Made by a program: the position numbers and the translations under genes. Under the pieces are notes generated by a model that searched no databases, was not told the DNA's origin, and saw only the letters and a program-made list of their open reading frames with translations. This document shows positions 49,703 through 60,784 of a stretch of DNA of 62,235 nt, piece by piece. Position 1 is the stretch's first letter. Each line of letters starts with the position of its first letter. The DNA comes from Clostridiaceae bacterium (lineage in GTDB: Bacteria > Bacillota > Clostridia > Oscillospirales > QAMX01), in assembly GCA_016297585.1 (NCBI GenBank), contig JAEDGJ010000001.1, positions 1 to 62,235 on the forward strand. Direction: 5' to 3'.

Positions 49703-50679
49703 GCGGCCGAAAGAAAAAGAACGGGAAGCCGCAGTTTTCAAAGGCTTCCGTCTGGACCAGCGTCTGCCTCGGTGTGATGGTGCTTGTCGCGCTGCTGTTT
49801 CAGGACGCCGGACTGGCCAGCTGGCTGAGGCAGAGTGCCCGGGAAATTGCGGCCGCCGTGGAAGCGGCGGGCTTTACGGAGATCGGCGGCGGGGCATATG
49901 CCGGCGAGGATCTGGGGACGCTGGAGGTGCATGTGCTCGACTGCGGGCAGGCGGACGCGATCCTCGTGCTGCAGGACGGGCACGCGATGCTCGTCGACGC
50001 GGGCGAACGGGAGCATGGGCAGAAGATCCTCGACTACCTCGGCGCCCTCGGCGTCGATACGCTGGAATATGCCGTGTTCACGCATCCGCATTCCGACCAC
50101 ATCGGCGGCGCGGCGGCGGTGCTGCGCGGCGTCCGCGTGGAAAACGTCATCCTGTCCCACGCGGTACATACCACAAAGACCTATGAAAATCTGCTCGACG
50201 CGGTCGAGGAGTCCGGCGCGCAGGTGTTCGGCGCGGCTCCCGGCGACACCTATACGCTCGGCGGCGCGGAGTTTACCGTCCTCTCTCCCGATCCGGCGCG
50301 CGAATACGACGAGTTAAACGACTATTCCGTCGCGTTCCGCCTGTGCTTTGAGGGCTCCTCCATGCTCTTTACCGGCGACATGGGGAAAACCGCCGAGAAC
50401 GCGATCCTGGCCGCGGGCTATCCCGTGCGCAGCGACGTTCTCAAGGCGGGACATCACGGCTCCTCGACGGCGTCCGGACAGGCGTTTCTCGACGCGGTCG
50501 CGCCTTCCGTGATCGTGATGACCGTGGAGGCGGACTCCGACGACAATCTGCCGAATCCGCAGACGCTTGAACGCTTTGAACGGACAGGCGCGGCGATCTT
50601 CCGCTCCGACGAGGACGGACTCATCGTCCTGCGCTTTGACGAGGGTCGGATCTCCGTCGGCACCGAGCGCGCAGAATAA
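49699..50679 (+). CDS. Membrane-anchored ComEC/Rec2-like MBL-fold hydrolase
   Basis: 326 residues. A Lys-rich N-terminus and one hydrophobic segment (about 20-40) look like an export/anchor signal. The MBL domain shows 'VHVLDCGQADAIL', 'THPHSDHIGGA' (HxHxDH), 'LFTGDMG' and 'LKAGHHGSSTA', matching the C-terminal domain of ComEC, thought to degrade one DNA strand. It lacks the ComEC membrane channel. DUF3006 follows, a common pair. Nuclease activity is likely but not shown. Confidence 0.9.
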   Translation: MSGRKKKNGKPQFSKASVWTSVCLGVMVLVALLFQDAGLASWLRQSAREIAAAVEAAGFTEIGGGAYAGEDLGTLEVHVLDCGQADAILVLQDGHAMLVDAGEREHGQKILDYLGALGVDTLEYAVFTHPHSDHIGGAAAVLRGVRVENVILSHAVHTTKTYENLLDAVEESGAQVFGAAPGDTYTLGGAEFTVLSPDPAREYDELNDYSVAFRLCFEGSSMLFTGDMGKTAENAILAAGYPVRSDVLKAGHHGSSTASGQAFLDAVAPSVIVMTVEADSDDNLPNPQTLERFERTGAAIFRSDEDGLIVLRFDEGRISVGTERAE

Positions 50680-50690
50680 GGAGAAAACCG

Positions 50691-50903
50691 ATGATTGTAG
50701 ACCGGCTGACGGAAACCAGAGCGTATCTGGAGGACGATGGCGGCGACATCCTCTCCGTGCCGCGGGAGCGGCTTCCCGCGGGCGTGCGCGAGGGGGATGT
50801 CCTGATCGCCGACGGGGAAGGATACCGCATCGATGAAAAAGCGGCGGAAGCGCGCCGCGAAATGCTGAAAAACCGCCTTGCGAGGCTGATGAAGAAGTCA
50901 TGA
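50691..50903 (+). CDS. DUF3006 domain protein
   Basis: 70 residues, 'MIVDRLTETRAYLEDD' then 'LPAGVREGDVL' with a basic C-terminal helix; this is the DUF3006 pattern, a short beta-rich protein that follows secreted ComEC-like hydrolase genes in many Clostridia. Function unknown. AAGGAG lies before the ATG and it overlaps tmcAL by 4 bp. Confidence 0.88.
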   Translation: MIVDRLTETRAYLEDDGGDILSVPRERLPAGVREGDVLIADGEGYRIDEKAAEARREMLKNRLARLMKKS

Positions 50904-52081
50904 CGGCCATTATCTGCGAATATAACCCCTTTCACAGGGGACATGCCCGCCATATCGCCCGGACGCGCAGCGCGTTTCCCGATTCGCCGCTCGTCTGCAT
51001 CATGAGCGGCAATTTCGTGCAGCGCGGTGACGCCGCGGTGCTCCCCAAACACGCCCGCGCGGAGGCTGCTCTCTACGCGGGCGCCGATCTTGTCGTCGAG
51101 CTGCCGATGCCCTATGCCGTCGCGGGCGCACAGGGCTTTGCCGGCGGCGCGGTCGCGGTCGCGGCGGCCCTCGGCGTCGATACGCTCTCCTTCGGCAGCG
51201 AATCGGGCGATCTCGACGGCATCCGCCGCACGGCGGCACTGCTGGAGCGGGAGGATTTTAAGACGCTGCTGAAAACCGCGCTCGGCACCGGCATCACCTT
51301 TGCCGCCGCACGCGCTGCCGTCGTCCGCGTGCTGGAGCCGGAGCTCGAGCGCTATCTGTCCACCCCCAACGACATCCTCGCCGTCGAATACTGCTGCGCC
51401 GCGCAGAAGGCCGGCATCGGACTCTATGCCGTGCCGCGTACCGGCGCGGGGCATGACGAGCCCGACGCCCGCGGGGACTCCCTCTCCGCGTCCGCTCTCC
51501 GCGCGCGCCTGCGCGAGGGACGCGCGGACGCCGCCGCTTTCATGCCCGCCTATGCCGACGCGATCGTCCAGCATGAAATCGCCGCCGGACGCGCGCCCGT
51601 TTCGGCCGACGCGCTCGACCGCGTGATGCTCGCCGGTCTGCGCGAGCTGTCCCCGGAGGGCTTTGCGCGCTTTTCCGACGCGACGGAGGGGCTGGAAAAC
51701 CGCCTCTGGCGCGCCGTGCGTGAGTCGGGGACGATGGCGGCCGCCTGTGCCGCCGCGAAGACGAAGCGCTACCCCTACGCCCGCATCCGGCGCGCGTACT
51801 GGAACGCGTTTCTGCGCATCCCGGCGCCGTACTGCCGCGAGGAGCCGCCGTTTGTGCGCGTGCTCGGGCTGACGCCCGCCGGAGGGGCGGTGCTCGCGCG
51901 CTGCCGGCTGCCCGTGCTGACGAAGCCCGCGAAGGAGACGCTGCTGCCGCCGCGCGCGCGGGAATGGTTCGCGCTCGACGAGCGGGCGGGGGATCTCTAT
52001 GCGCTCGCGTTCCCGAAGGAGGAAAACCGCGCCGCGGGCTATGAAAAGCGCTGCAGCCCGGTATATGTAGACCGTAGTTGA
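50900..52081 (+). CDS. tmcAL: tRNA(Met) cytidine acetate ligase
   Basis: 393 residues. 'AIICEYNPFHRGHARHI' has the HxGH nucleotidyltransferase motif; 'IMSGNFVQRGDAAVLPKHARAEAAL' and 'DLVVELPMPYAVAGAQGFA' are the TmcAL (YlbM) signatures. Acetylates the wobble cytidine of elongator tRNA-Met using acetate and ATP. Length matches the family (about 400). Confidence 0.95.
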   Translation: MTAIICEYNPFHRGHARHIARTRSAFPDSPLVCIMSGNFVQRGDAAVLPKHARAEAALYAGADLVVELPMPYAVAGAQGFAGGAVAVAAALGVDTLSFGSESGDLDGIRRTAALLEREDFKTLLKTALGTGITFAAARAAVVRVLEPELERYLSTPNDILAVEYCCAAQKAGIGLYAVPRTGAGHDEPDARGDSLSASALRARLREGRADAAAFMPAYADAIVQHEIAAGRAPVSADALDRVMLAGLRELSPEGFARFSDATEGLENRLWRAVRESGTMAAACAAAKTKRYPYARIRRAYWNAFLRIPAPYCREEPPFVRVLGLTPAGGAVLARCRLPVLTKPAKETLLPPRAREWFALDERAGDLYALAFPKEENRAAGYEKRCSPVYVDRS

Positions 52082-52119
52082 GTAGATCCGCTTCAATGCG
52101 GATATCAGGAGGAATCAGG

Positions 52120-54696
52120 ATGTATCAGCCATTGCAGGACGTACTATCCGGACACGAAAAAAACTATATGCTGCCGTTTTACTGGCAGCACGGCGATCAC
52201 TATGACACCATCCCCGAGGAAGTGGAGCGGATCTATCAGAGCGGCGCGCGCGCGTTTTGCGTCGAGTCGCGTCCGCACAAGGATTTTGCCGGGGAAACCT
52301 GGTGGCGCGACATGGACCGCATCCTCGAGGAGGCCGAAAAGCGCGGGATGAAGGTCTGGATCCTCGACGACGACCATTTTCCGACGGGTCATGCCGGTGG
52401 AAGCGTCGCCGCGCACCCCGAAATGCGCAGCTGGCAGCTCGTCGAGCGCCATGTGGACGTTGCGGGGCCGCTTTCCGATGCGCTCCTGACCGCGGAGAAG
52501 ACGGATGACGAGCATGTGCTGCTCGGCGTGTACGCCTACCCCCGCACGGGAACGGACGAGGACTGCGCCGCGGAGCCCCTCTGCCTGACGGACGGCGTCC
52601 GCGGGCATTTCCTGCATTTTTCCGTGCCGCGCGGCGTCTGGCGCGTATTCTTCCTCTACCGCTCCCGGCGCGGCGCCATCCGGAAGGACTACATCGATAT
52701 GCTCCGTCCCGAGGCGGTGCGCCTGCAGATCGACGCCGTCTACGAGCCGCATTACGCGCACTACGGCGACCGCTTCGGCACCACCATCGAGGGCTTTTTC
52801 TCGGACGAGCCGCTGCTCGGCAACGACTGGTACATGCCGCACGTCGAGGATCACGGCATCTACAATATGCGCGTCGGCATGCCGGGACTCGCGCTGCCGT
52901 GGAACGACCGGATCCCCGCGATGATGTCCGAGGCGCTCGGAACGGCGGCGGAGCCGTATCTGCCGGCGCTCTGGTTCGGTATGGGCGGGATCACCGGCGA
53001 CGTCCGGCACGCCTATATGGACGCCGTCACGAAGCTCTACCGCGACGCGTTCAGCCATGCCCTCGGCGACTGGTGCGAGGAGCACGGCGTCAAGTACATC
53101 GGACACATCATCGAGGACATGAACGCCCACGCCCGGATCGGCTTCAGCGCGGGGCATTACTTCCGCGCGCTCGACGGACAGCATATGGGCGGCATCGACA
53201 TCGTGCTGCATCAGATCCTGCCCGGCATGACCGACTGCATCCACACCGCGAGCGCGTTCGGCAACCGCGCCGACCCCGCGTTTTTCGACTATGTGCTCGG
53301 CAAGCTCGCGTCCTCCCTCGCCCATATCGGCACGAAGACCGAAGGCCGGGCGATGTGCGAGGTGTTCGGCGCGTACGGCTGGGCGGAGGGTACGCCGAAC
53401 ATGAAATGGCTGCTCGACTACCTGCTGGTGCGCGGCGTCAACCATTTCGTGCCGCACGCGTTCTCGCCGTCCTTCCCCGACCCCGACGCGCCCCCGCATT
53501 TCGGCGCCGGCGGCGTCGACCCGCAGTTTGAGGGCTTTTCGAAGCTCATGACCTACGGCAACCGCGCCGCGCATCTGCTCTCCGGCGGCATCCATCACGC
53601 GGACGCGGCAATCCTCTATCACGCGGACGCCGAGTGGATGAACCGCGACGGCGGCGCGATGCTGACGCAGGTGCCCGCAAAGCTCCTCTACGACGCGCAC
53701 ATCGATTTCGACATCCTCCCCGCGGACTGCTTCACCGGCGGAGAGGGCAGCCGCGTCTTTACGGCGGAGGTAAAAGACGGGCGCATCTGCGTCGGAAACG
53801 CGCGCTATCAGGTGCTGGTCGTCCCCGCGGCGGAGCTGCTGCCCCGGAAGCTCGAGGCGGCGCTGGACGAGCTGAAGAAGGCGGGCGCGGCCGTCGTCCG
53901 GCTCGGACGGGATACGGACCCCGCGGGGCTTCTCGGACTGCTTCGCAGCAGCGTGACGCCCGACATCACGGTGGACGGCGGCTTCCCGAAGCTGCGTGCG
54001 TGCCACTATGCCGCCGAAAACGCGGATATCTATATGTTTGTCAACGAGGCCGTGGACGAAGCCGTCTCCACGACCGTCCGCCTGCGCGGCGTGCAGGGGA
54101 AATGCGTCCTGCTCGACCTCCTCAACGACGAGATCGCGTCGGCGGATGCGCCGTCGGGCGCGCTGCGCCTCGAGCTGTCCCCGTATCAGTCGGTGATCGC
54201 CGTCTTCGACCGCGGCGGAAATGCGGCGGACGGGCTGGCGCCGAAAAAATCCTGGACGGATGCGGGAAAGGCCGCGCTTTCCTTCCGCGTGGAGACCGCG
54301 CCGTACACCGATATGGCCGCCTTTGCGCCGTTTGACGAAAATATGCCTTCCGATGCGCTGTACAGCCTGACGTCGGCGGACCGGATGCCGGAATTCTCCG
54401 GAAAGATCCGCTACACCTGCACCGTGGACCGCGCGTCGATGCCGGAGACAGACCGGCTGGCAATCGACCTCGGGACCGTGGGGCAGAACGCGCATCTGTG
54501 GTGCAACGGGCGCGATCTCGGCGTGCGCGTGTGCGCGCCGTACCGCTTTGAGCTGACGGATGCCCTCCGCGGCGGCGAAAACGAGCTTGTGATCGTGGTA
54601 TCGAACACGCTCGGCAACGCCGTGCACGATCCGCTTTCGGATTACATGGCGATTCCCGCGTCGGGACTGCTCGGCCCCGTGCGCTGGATGAAATAA
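52120..54696 (+). CDS. GH106-like glycoside hydrolase (putative alpha-L-rhamnosidase family)
   Basis: 858 residues from the ATG at 52120 (ATCAGGAGGAATC upstream). The N-terminal part carries 'MKVWILDDDHFPTGHAGGSV', resembling the 'VWLYDEDGWPSGxAGG' segment of GH106-like clostridial glycosidases. Catalytic candidates include Glu in 'EGFFSDEPLLGND' and in 'IGHIIEDMN'. The C-terminus has a jelly-roll sugar-binding module ('LWCNGRDLGVRV', 'LTDALRGGENELVIVVSN'). No signal peptide, so it should act inside the cell on imported oligosaccharides. Family placement is by motif resemblance. It follows tmcAL by 38 bp. Confidence 0.75.
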   Translation: MYQPLQDVLSGHEKNYMLPFYWQHGDHYDTIPEEVERIYQSGARAFCVESRPHKDFAGETWWRDMDRILEEAEKRGMKVWILDDDHFPTGHAGGSVAAHPEMRSWQLVERHVDVAGPLSDALLTAEKTDDEHVLLGVYAYPRTGTDEDCAAEPLCLTDGVRGHFLHFSVPRGVWRVFFLYRSRRGAIRKDYIDMLRPEAVRLQIDAVYEPHYAHYGDRFGTTIEGFFSDEPLLGNDWYMPHVEDHGIYNMRVGMPGLALPWNDRIPAMMSEALGTAAEPYLPALWFGMGGITGDVRHAYMDAVTKLYRDAFSHALGDWCEEHGVKYIGHIIEDMNAHARIGFSAGHYFRALDGQHMGGIDIVLHQILPGMTDCIHTASAFGNRADPAFFDYVLGKLASSLAHIGTKTEGRAMCEVFGAYGWAEGTPNMKWLLDYLLVRGVNHFVPHAFSPSFPDPDAPPHFGAGGVDPQFEGFSKLMTYGNRAAHLLSGGIHHADAAILYHADAEWMNRDGGAMLTQVPAKLLYDAHIDFDILPADCFTGGEGSRVFTAEVKDGRICVGNARYQVLVVPAAELLPRKLEAALDELKKAGAAVVRLGRDTDPAGLLGLLRSSVTPDITVDGGFPKLRACHYAAENADIYMFVNEAVDEAVSTTVRLRGVQGKCVLLDLLNDEIASADAPSGALRLELSPYQSVIAVFDRGGNAADGLAPKKSWTDAGKAALSFRVETAPYTDMAAFAPFDENMPSDALYSLTSADRMPEFSGKIRYTCTVDRASMPETDRLAIDLGTVGQNAHLWCNGRDLGVRVCAPYRFELTDALRGGENELVIVVSNTLGNAVHDPLSDYMAIPASGLLGPVRWMK

Positions 54697-54708
54697 CGTG
54701 ATTTTGAT

Positions 54709-54751
54709 GCGCCCGGGCGTCCGGAAACAGCTTCCGGTACACCCGGGCGCG
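54709..54751 (+). other. Long GC-rich hairpin between two glycosidase genes
   Basis: GCGCCCGGG (54709-54717 region) pairs with CCCGGGCGC (about 54743-54751), and inner CCGGAA with TTCCGG. No U-run follows. It may reduce or stabilise the transcript between the two genes. Confidence 0.6.
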
Positions 54752-54789
54752 GCTTATTTACGCAAAACGAGAGGAGAACTGCATTCAAA

Positions 54790-56247
54790 ATGAACACTGT
54801 GGAGTTTGGGAAAAACCGCTGGACCGTCCGGTACGGCTATCGGGACGGCGCGGAAAAGACCGCCGTCGACCGGGTCTGCGGCCTGATACAGCCGTATGTG
54901 CCCTATATCCTGACGGCATCTCCCGCCGACTGCGCGGAGACGTTGCCGGAGGAGGTGACAAACCGCGTCGTGATCGGTACGATGCGGGACAACGCGGAGC
55001 TGCGGCAGCTCGCGGAGGCGGGGTTCTTCGTGCCGGAGGAGCGGGCGGAGGGCTACTGCATCAAAACCGGCCCCGATCCCGCCGGCGGAGAGCGGCACGT
55101 CACCGTGCTGCAGGGCGCCGATGCCGCGGGCGTGCTCTACGCGGCGGCGGATTACGAGCGATATGCCATCCGCGACCGGGAGACGTATCACGGCTACCAT
55201 TATAACGGCCGGTACCGTCCCTTTGTGGACGAGCCGCTGCCGTTTGAGCGCCGCTCGGCGCCGCGCATCGAGCACCGCGGCCTCTGGAGCTGGGGACACG
55301 TCATCTACGATTACAAAGCGTACATCGACCGTATGAGCGAATGCAAGCTGAACACGCTGATCCTCTGGAACGATTACGCGCCGCTCAACGCCGCGGAGAT
55401 CATCCGCTACGCGCATGACCGCGCCGTGAAGGTGATCTGGGGGTTTTCCTGGTGCTGGGGAGAGAAGGTCGACCCGGAGGACCCGGCGGATCTGAAAAAG
55501 TGGACCGACTTCGTGCTGCGCACCTATGAGACGCAGTACCGCCCGCTCGGCGCCGACGGCATCTATTTCCAGGCCTTTACCGAGACCCGGGACACGACGA
55601 TCGGCGGCCGCTCCATCTCCGAGCTCGTCATCGAATGGGTCGGCAGCATCAGCCGCGAGGTGTACGCACGGTATCCGGAGCTGTGGATCCAGTTCGGGCT
55701 GCACGCGACCTCCATCCGGGAGGAATGCGGCAAATTCGCGGCGATCGATCCCCGTATGTCGATCGTCTGGGAGGACGCGGGGGACTTCCCGTATGCCTAC
55801 GATCCCGCGAAAAACGAGCGGGAAGAGGAGACGCTTGCGTATACGAAGGAGCTTCTGGCGCTGCGCGGTACGCAGGAGCGCTTCGGCGCCGTGCTCAAGG
55901 GCTTTACCGTGCTGAACTGGACGCGCTTTGAGCATCAGAAGGGGCCGTTTGTCCTCGGCGAGGCGAGTCCCGTATATACGGCGCAGCGCGCGGAGGAAAA
56001 GGAGTTCTACTGGCGCTATGCCGCGCCCTACTGGATCCGTCAGGCGCCGTTTCTGCGGCGCTTCCTGCAGACGGTCGCGGACGCGCCCGTGCATGACCGC
56101 CTTATAACGGCGCTCGTCGAGGACGGCGTCTGGGAGGGCGGACTGCATGTGAGCGTGCAGCTTCTGTCCGAGCTGCTGTGGGATCCGGACGCGGATCCGG
56201 GCGAGCTCTTGACGGTGATCCTGCACGACGCGCGCACAAGGATCTGA
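54790..56247 (+). CDS. Glycosidase-like protein of unrecognised family
   Basis: 485 residues. The first 130 residues resemble the small alpha/beta domain before GH20 and GH67 catalytic barrels ('GVLYAAADYERYAIRD'). The rest reads as a TIM barrel: 'IEHRGLWSWGHVIYDY', 'NTLILWNDYAP', 'VKVIWGFSWCWGEKVDP', 'GIYFQAFTET', 'LWIQFGLHATS', 'MSIVWEDAGDFPYAY', 'LNWTRFEHQKGPF'. The strand-end positions carry several Glu, Asp and Trp residues expected of a sugar-cleaving site. I cannot assign it to a numbered GH family. No signal peptide. It follows the GH106-like gene on the same strand. Confidence 0.72.
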   Translation: MNTVEFGKNRWTVRYGYRDGAEKTAVDRVCGLIQPYVPYILTASPADCAETLPEEVTNRVVIGTMRDNAELRQLAEAGFFVPEERAEGYCIKTGPDPAGGERHVTVLQGADAAGVLYAAADYERYAIRDRETYHGYHYNGRYRPFVDEPLPFERRSAPRIEHRGLWSWGHVIYDYKAYIDRMSECKLNTLILWNDYAPLNAAEIIRYAHDRAVKVIWGFSWCWGEKVDPEDPADLKKWTDFVLRTYETQYRPLGADGIYFQAFTETRDTTIGGRSISELVIEWVGSISREVYARYPELWIQFGLHATSIREECGKFAAIDPRMSIVWEDAGDFPYAYDPAKNEREEETLAYTKELLALRGTQERFGAVLKGFTVLNWTRFEHQKGPFVLGEASPVYTAQRAEEKEFYWRYAAPYWIRQAPFLRRFLQTVADAPVHDRLITALVEDGVWEGGLHVSVQLLSELLWDPDADPGELLTVILHDARTRI

Positions 56248-56252
56248 CGGAT

Positions 56253-56294
56253 AAAAAACCGCCTTACCCCTCAAAAAAGGTGGATAAGGCGGTT
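56253..56294 (-). terminator. Bidirectional-type terminator between the glycosidase-like gene and clpB
   Basis: Hairpin 56257-56267 region with 56283-56294 (AACCGCCTTA with TAAGGCGGTT) whose minus-strand exit is a U6 tract (A-run at 56252-56257). Confidence 0.75.
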
Positions 56295-56335
56295 CGATTT
56301 ATATGGTTTTTCCGGCGTCTGCCGGACGGCGGGGG

Positions 56336-58936
<2,601 letters not shown>

Positions 58937-59030
58937 TACGGGTTGCCCTCCTTATGATTCCGAATGGATGATTTTCTGGACAAAAGCGGGACGGCCGCGA
59001 AGGACCGTCCCTGTTCAAAAAGAAGGAAAC

Positions 59031-59447
59031 TTACTGGACCGCGATCTTGCGCGCAGCGCTCTCTTTCGGGAGCATCTTCGGCAGGTTCAGCGTCAGGATG
59101 CCGTCGTTATACGAGGCCGTGATCGCTTCCGTCGCGATGTTCGAGATCGAGAAGCTTCTCTGATAGGTCGCGCTGCGGCGCTCGCGGTGGACGTAATTCT
59201 TCTTTTCGCCGCTCTCGGTCGTCTCGCTCGAGGTCTTCGCGGTGATCACCAGACGGTCGTCCTCGACGTCGATGTTGATGTCCTCACGCTTGAAGCCCGG
59301 AAGCTCGGCCTCCAGAACGTACTTATCCTTCTCTTCCGTGATGTCCGTGCGGAAGTCGCCGAGCGCGGCGCCCATCTCGTTCCAGCGGCGGTCAAAGTTG
59401 TCAAACAGGTCATGGGATTTCGTGGCGAACGGAATAAGATCAAACAT
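59031..59447 (-). CDS. Hsp20 family small heat-shock protein
   Basis: 138 residues from the ATG at 59447 (GGAGGTACGATTT; an in-frame TTG at 59546 is discounted because its ribosome-binding site is too close). 'FRTDITEEKDKYVLEAELPGFKREDI' starts the alpha-crystallin domain and 'YNDGILTLNLPK' closes it, followed by a short 'RKIAVQ' tail with the I/V-x-I/V-like anchor. Holdase that keeps clients ready for ClpB/DnaK. A 130-nt leader precedes it. Confidence 0.95.
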   Translation of the reverse strand: MFDLIPFATKSHDLFDNFDRRWNEMGAALGDFRTDITEEKDKYVLEAELPGFKREDINIDVEDDRLVITAKTSSETTESGEKKNYVHRERRSATYQRSFSISNIATEAITASYNDGILTLNLPKMLPKESAARKIAVQ

Positions 59448-59637
59448 AAATCGTACCTCCAGTTTTGTTTCCTCTCCGTTATCCTTTTTCAGAGAGGCTT
59501 CGTCTCTATAAGCATCAAGTCTTTTCGGAGGGAACGCATCTTTCAAGTTCCTTTTTTGTATCCTCTCCTGAAGACGCTTACAGTATACCGCTCAAATATG
59601 AACGATTCATGCATTTCATATGTCCTGTTTGTAAATG

Positions 59638-59664
59638 TTAGCACTTGAAAAGAATGAGTGCTAA
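59638..59664. promoter_or_regulatory. CIRCE operator (HrcA-binding)
   Basis: TTAGCACTT-N9-GAGTGCTAA. The consensus is TTAGCACTC-N9-GAGTGCTAA, so one base of the left arm differs. It lies upstream of hsp20-clpB. GAGTGCCAA at 59679-59687 is a further near half-site. Known: HrcA represses heat-shock operons through this element. Confidence 0.92.
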
Positions 59665-59759
59665 CACCTGAGAGGCGCGAGTGCCAAAAACGGCGCGGAG
59701 AGCGACAAATTGCATAGAAATCCGATAAAATGCGCCGGATTCTTCCGGGGAAATAGGGC

Positions 59760-59788
59760 TAGACAAGCTTTTTGCCGTGTGTTACACT
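59760..59788 (+). promoter_or_regulatory. Promoter of the P-loop ATPase / oxidoreductase operon
   Basis: TAGACA (59760-59765), 17-bp spacer, TACACT (59783-59788). Confidence 0.65.
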
Positions 59789-59835
59789 ATCATTTATATA
59801 TGGGATGCCGAGGACAAGGAAAAGGGGGATGGAAT

Positions 59836-60519
59836 GTGCGGACAGGCAGGCGCATTACGATTTTTGCCGGACACAACGGCAGCGGCAAGACGCTGATCGT
59901 GACAAACCGGGCGCTCGCCCTTCGCGCGGCGATTGGCGGGACCGTCATCGCGGCCGACATGGACACGGTCAAGCCGTATTTCCGGACGGTCGACGCAAGA
60001 GAGGAGCTGGAGCGCGCCGGTATCCGCGTGATCGCGCCGGAGCTTGCCAATTCCAGCGTCGATCTTCCCACCCTTCCGGGAGAAATGCGCGCGATGTTCG
60101 ACCAGCCGGACGCGCATTCCCTGCTCGACGTCGGCGGCGACGACGCGGGCGCGATCGCGCTCGGACAGTATGAGGCCGAGATCCGCCGCGCCGGATACGA
60201 TATGTTCCTCGTCGTCAACCCCTACCGCGTCTTTACCCGGACGCCGGAGGCTGCGATGGAGATCCTCCGCGACATCGAGCGGGTGTCGAAGCTGACCTTT
60301 ACCGGCATCGTACACAACCCGAACCTCGGCGTCGAGACGACGGAGCAGACCATCGCGGACGCCGCGGACTTCGCGCGCCGGCTTTCGGCGCTTTCGGGTC
60401 TGCCCATTGCCGCGACGGCGTTCCTGCGGACGCTGCAGCCTGCGCCGGAGGCGGTTTTCGGCGAACCCTGGCCGATGGACATGTTCCGCAGAAAAGACTG
60501 GGTAATCTATGACACTTGA
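59836..60519 (+). CDS. P-loop ATPase (CobQ/MinD-like), unassigned
   Basis: 227 residues from a GTG with AAAAGGGGGATGG upstream; the in-frame ATG at 59710 lies before the promoter. Walker A 'FAGHNGSGKT' (about 10-19) is followed by 'GTVIAADMDTVKPYFRTVD', a switch-like 'SLLDVGGDDAGAIALGQY', and 'MFLVVNPYRVFT', as in the CobQ/CobB/MinD/ParA fold, where 'DMDTVKPYFR' is distinctive. It is the first gene of the operon with a ferredoxin and 2-oxoacid:ferredoxin oxidoreductase genes. A role in assembly or regulation of that enzyme is inference. Confidence 0.78.
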   Translation: MRTGRRITIFAGHNGSGKTLIVTNRALALRAAIGGTVIAADMDTVKPYFRTVDAREELERAGIRVIAPELANSSVDLPTLPGEMRAMFDQPDAHSLLDVGGDDAGAIALGQYEAEIRRAGYDMFLVVNPYRVFTRTPEAAMEILRDIERVSKLTFTGIVHNPNLGVETTEQTIADAADFARRLSALSGLPIAATAFLRTLQPAPEAVFGEPWPMDMFRRKDWVIYDT

Positions 60520-60549
60520 TGCGATAAAATCGTAAAGGAGATAACAATC

Positions 60550-60756
60550 ATGGCACGTTTGACCATCCGGGAAGACTTCTGCAAGGGCTGCGGCCTCTGC
60601 GTTTCCGTTTGCCCCCGCAAGATCCTCGCGCTGTCGAAGACCCGCTTTAATGCCAAGGGCTACAACCCCGCCGAATGCGTCGATCAGGAAAAGTGCATCG
60701 GCTGCGCCATGTGCGCGACCATGTGCCCCGACGTCGTGATCAAGGTCGAAAAGTAA
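60550..60756 (+). CDS. 2[4Fe-4S] ferredoxin subunit of 2-oxoacid:ferredoxin oxidoreductase (KorD/VorD type)
   Basis: 68 residues. Two CxxCxxCxxxCP motifs: 'CKGCGLCVSVCP' and 'CIGCAMCATMCP'. Its position just before the alpha subunit gene, 28 bp apart, is that of the delta subunit. AAAGGAG precedes the ATG. Confidence 0.95.
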   Translation: MARLTIREDFCKGCGLCVSVCPRKILALSKTRFNAKGYNPAECVDQEKCIGCAMCATMCPDVVIKVEK

Positions 60757-60784
60757 AGCTTTATTGCAGGAAGGAATGAATTCG

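Larger units (their letters stand above)
59448..59835. other. 388-bp divergent regulatory region between hsp20 and the P-loop ATPase gene
   Basis: No gene. It holds, from left to right, the hsp20 leader (59448-59581), a possible minus-strand -10 TATACT (59587-59582) with a poor -35, the CIRCE element (59638-59664), an extra half-site (59679-59687), and a plus-strand promoter (59760-59788). Confidence 0.7.

Noticed and set aside
59448..59546. N-terminal extension of Hsp20 from a TTG at 59546
   Set aside because: The ribosome-binding site is too close to the TTG, while GGAGG is well placed for 59447 and the family starts with 'MFDLIPF'-like sequence.
59710..59835. N-terminal extension of the P-loop ATPase from the ATG at 59710
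   Set aside because: It begins upstream of the promoter -10 at 59783-59788 and lacks domain similarity; the GTG at 59836 has a good ribosome-binding site.
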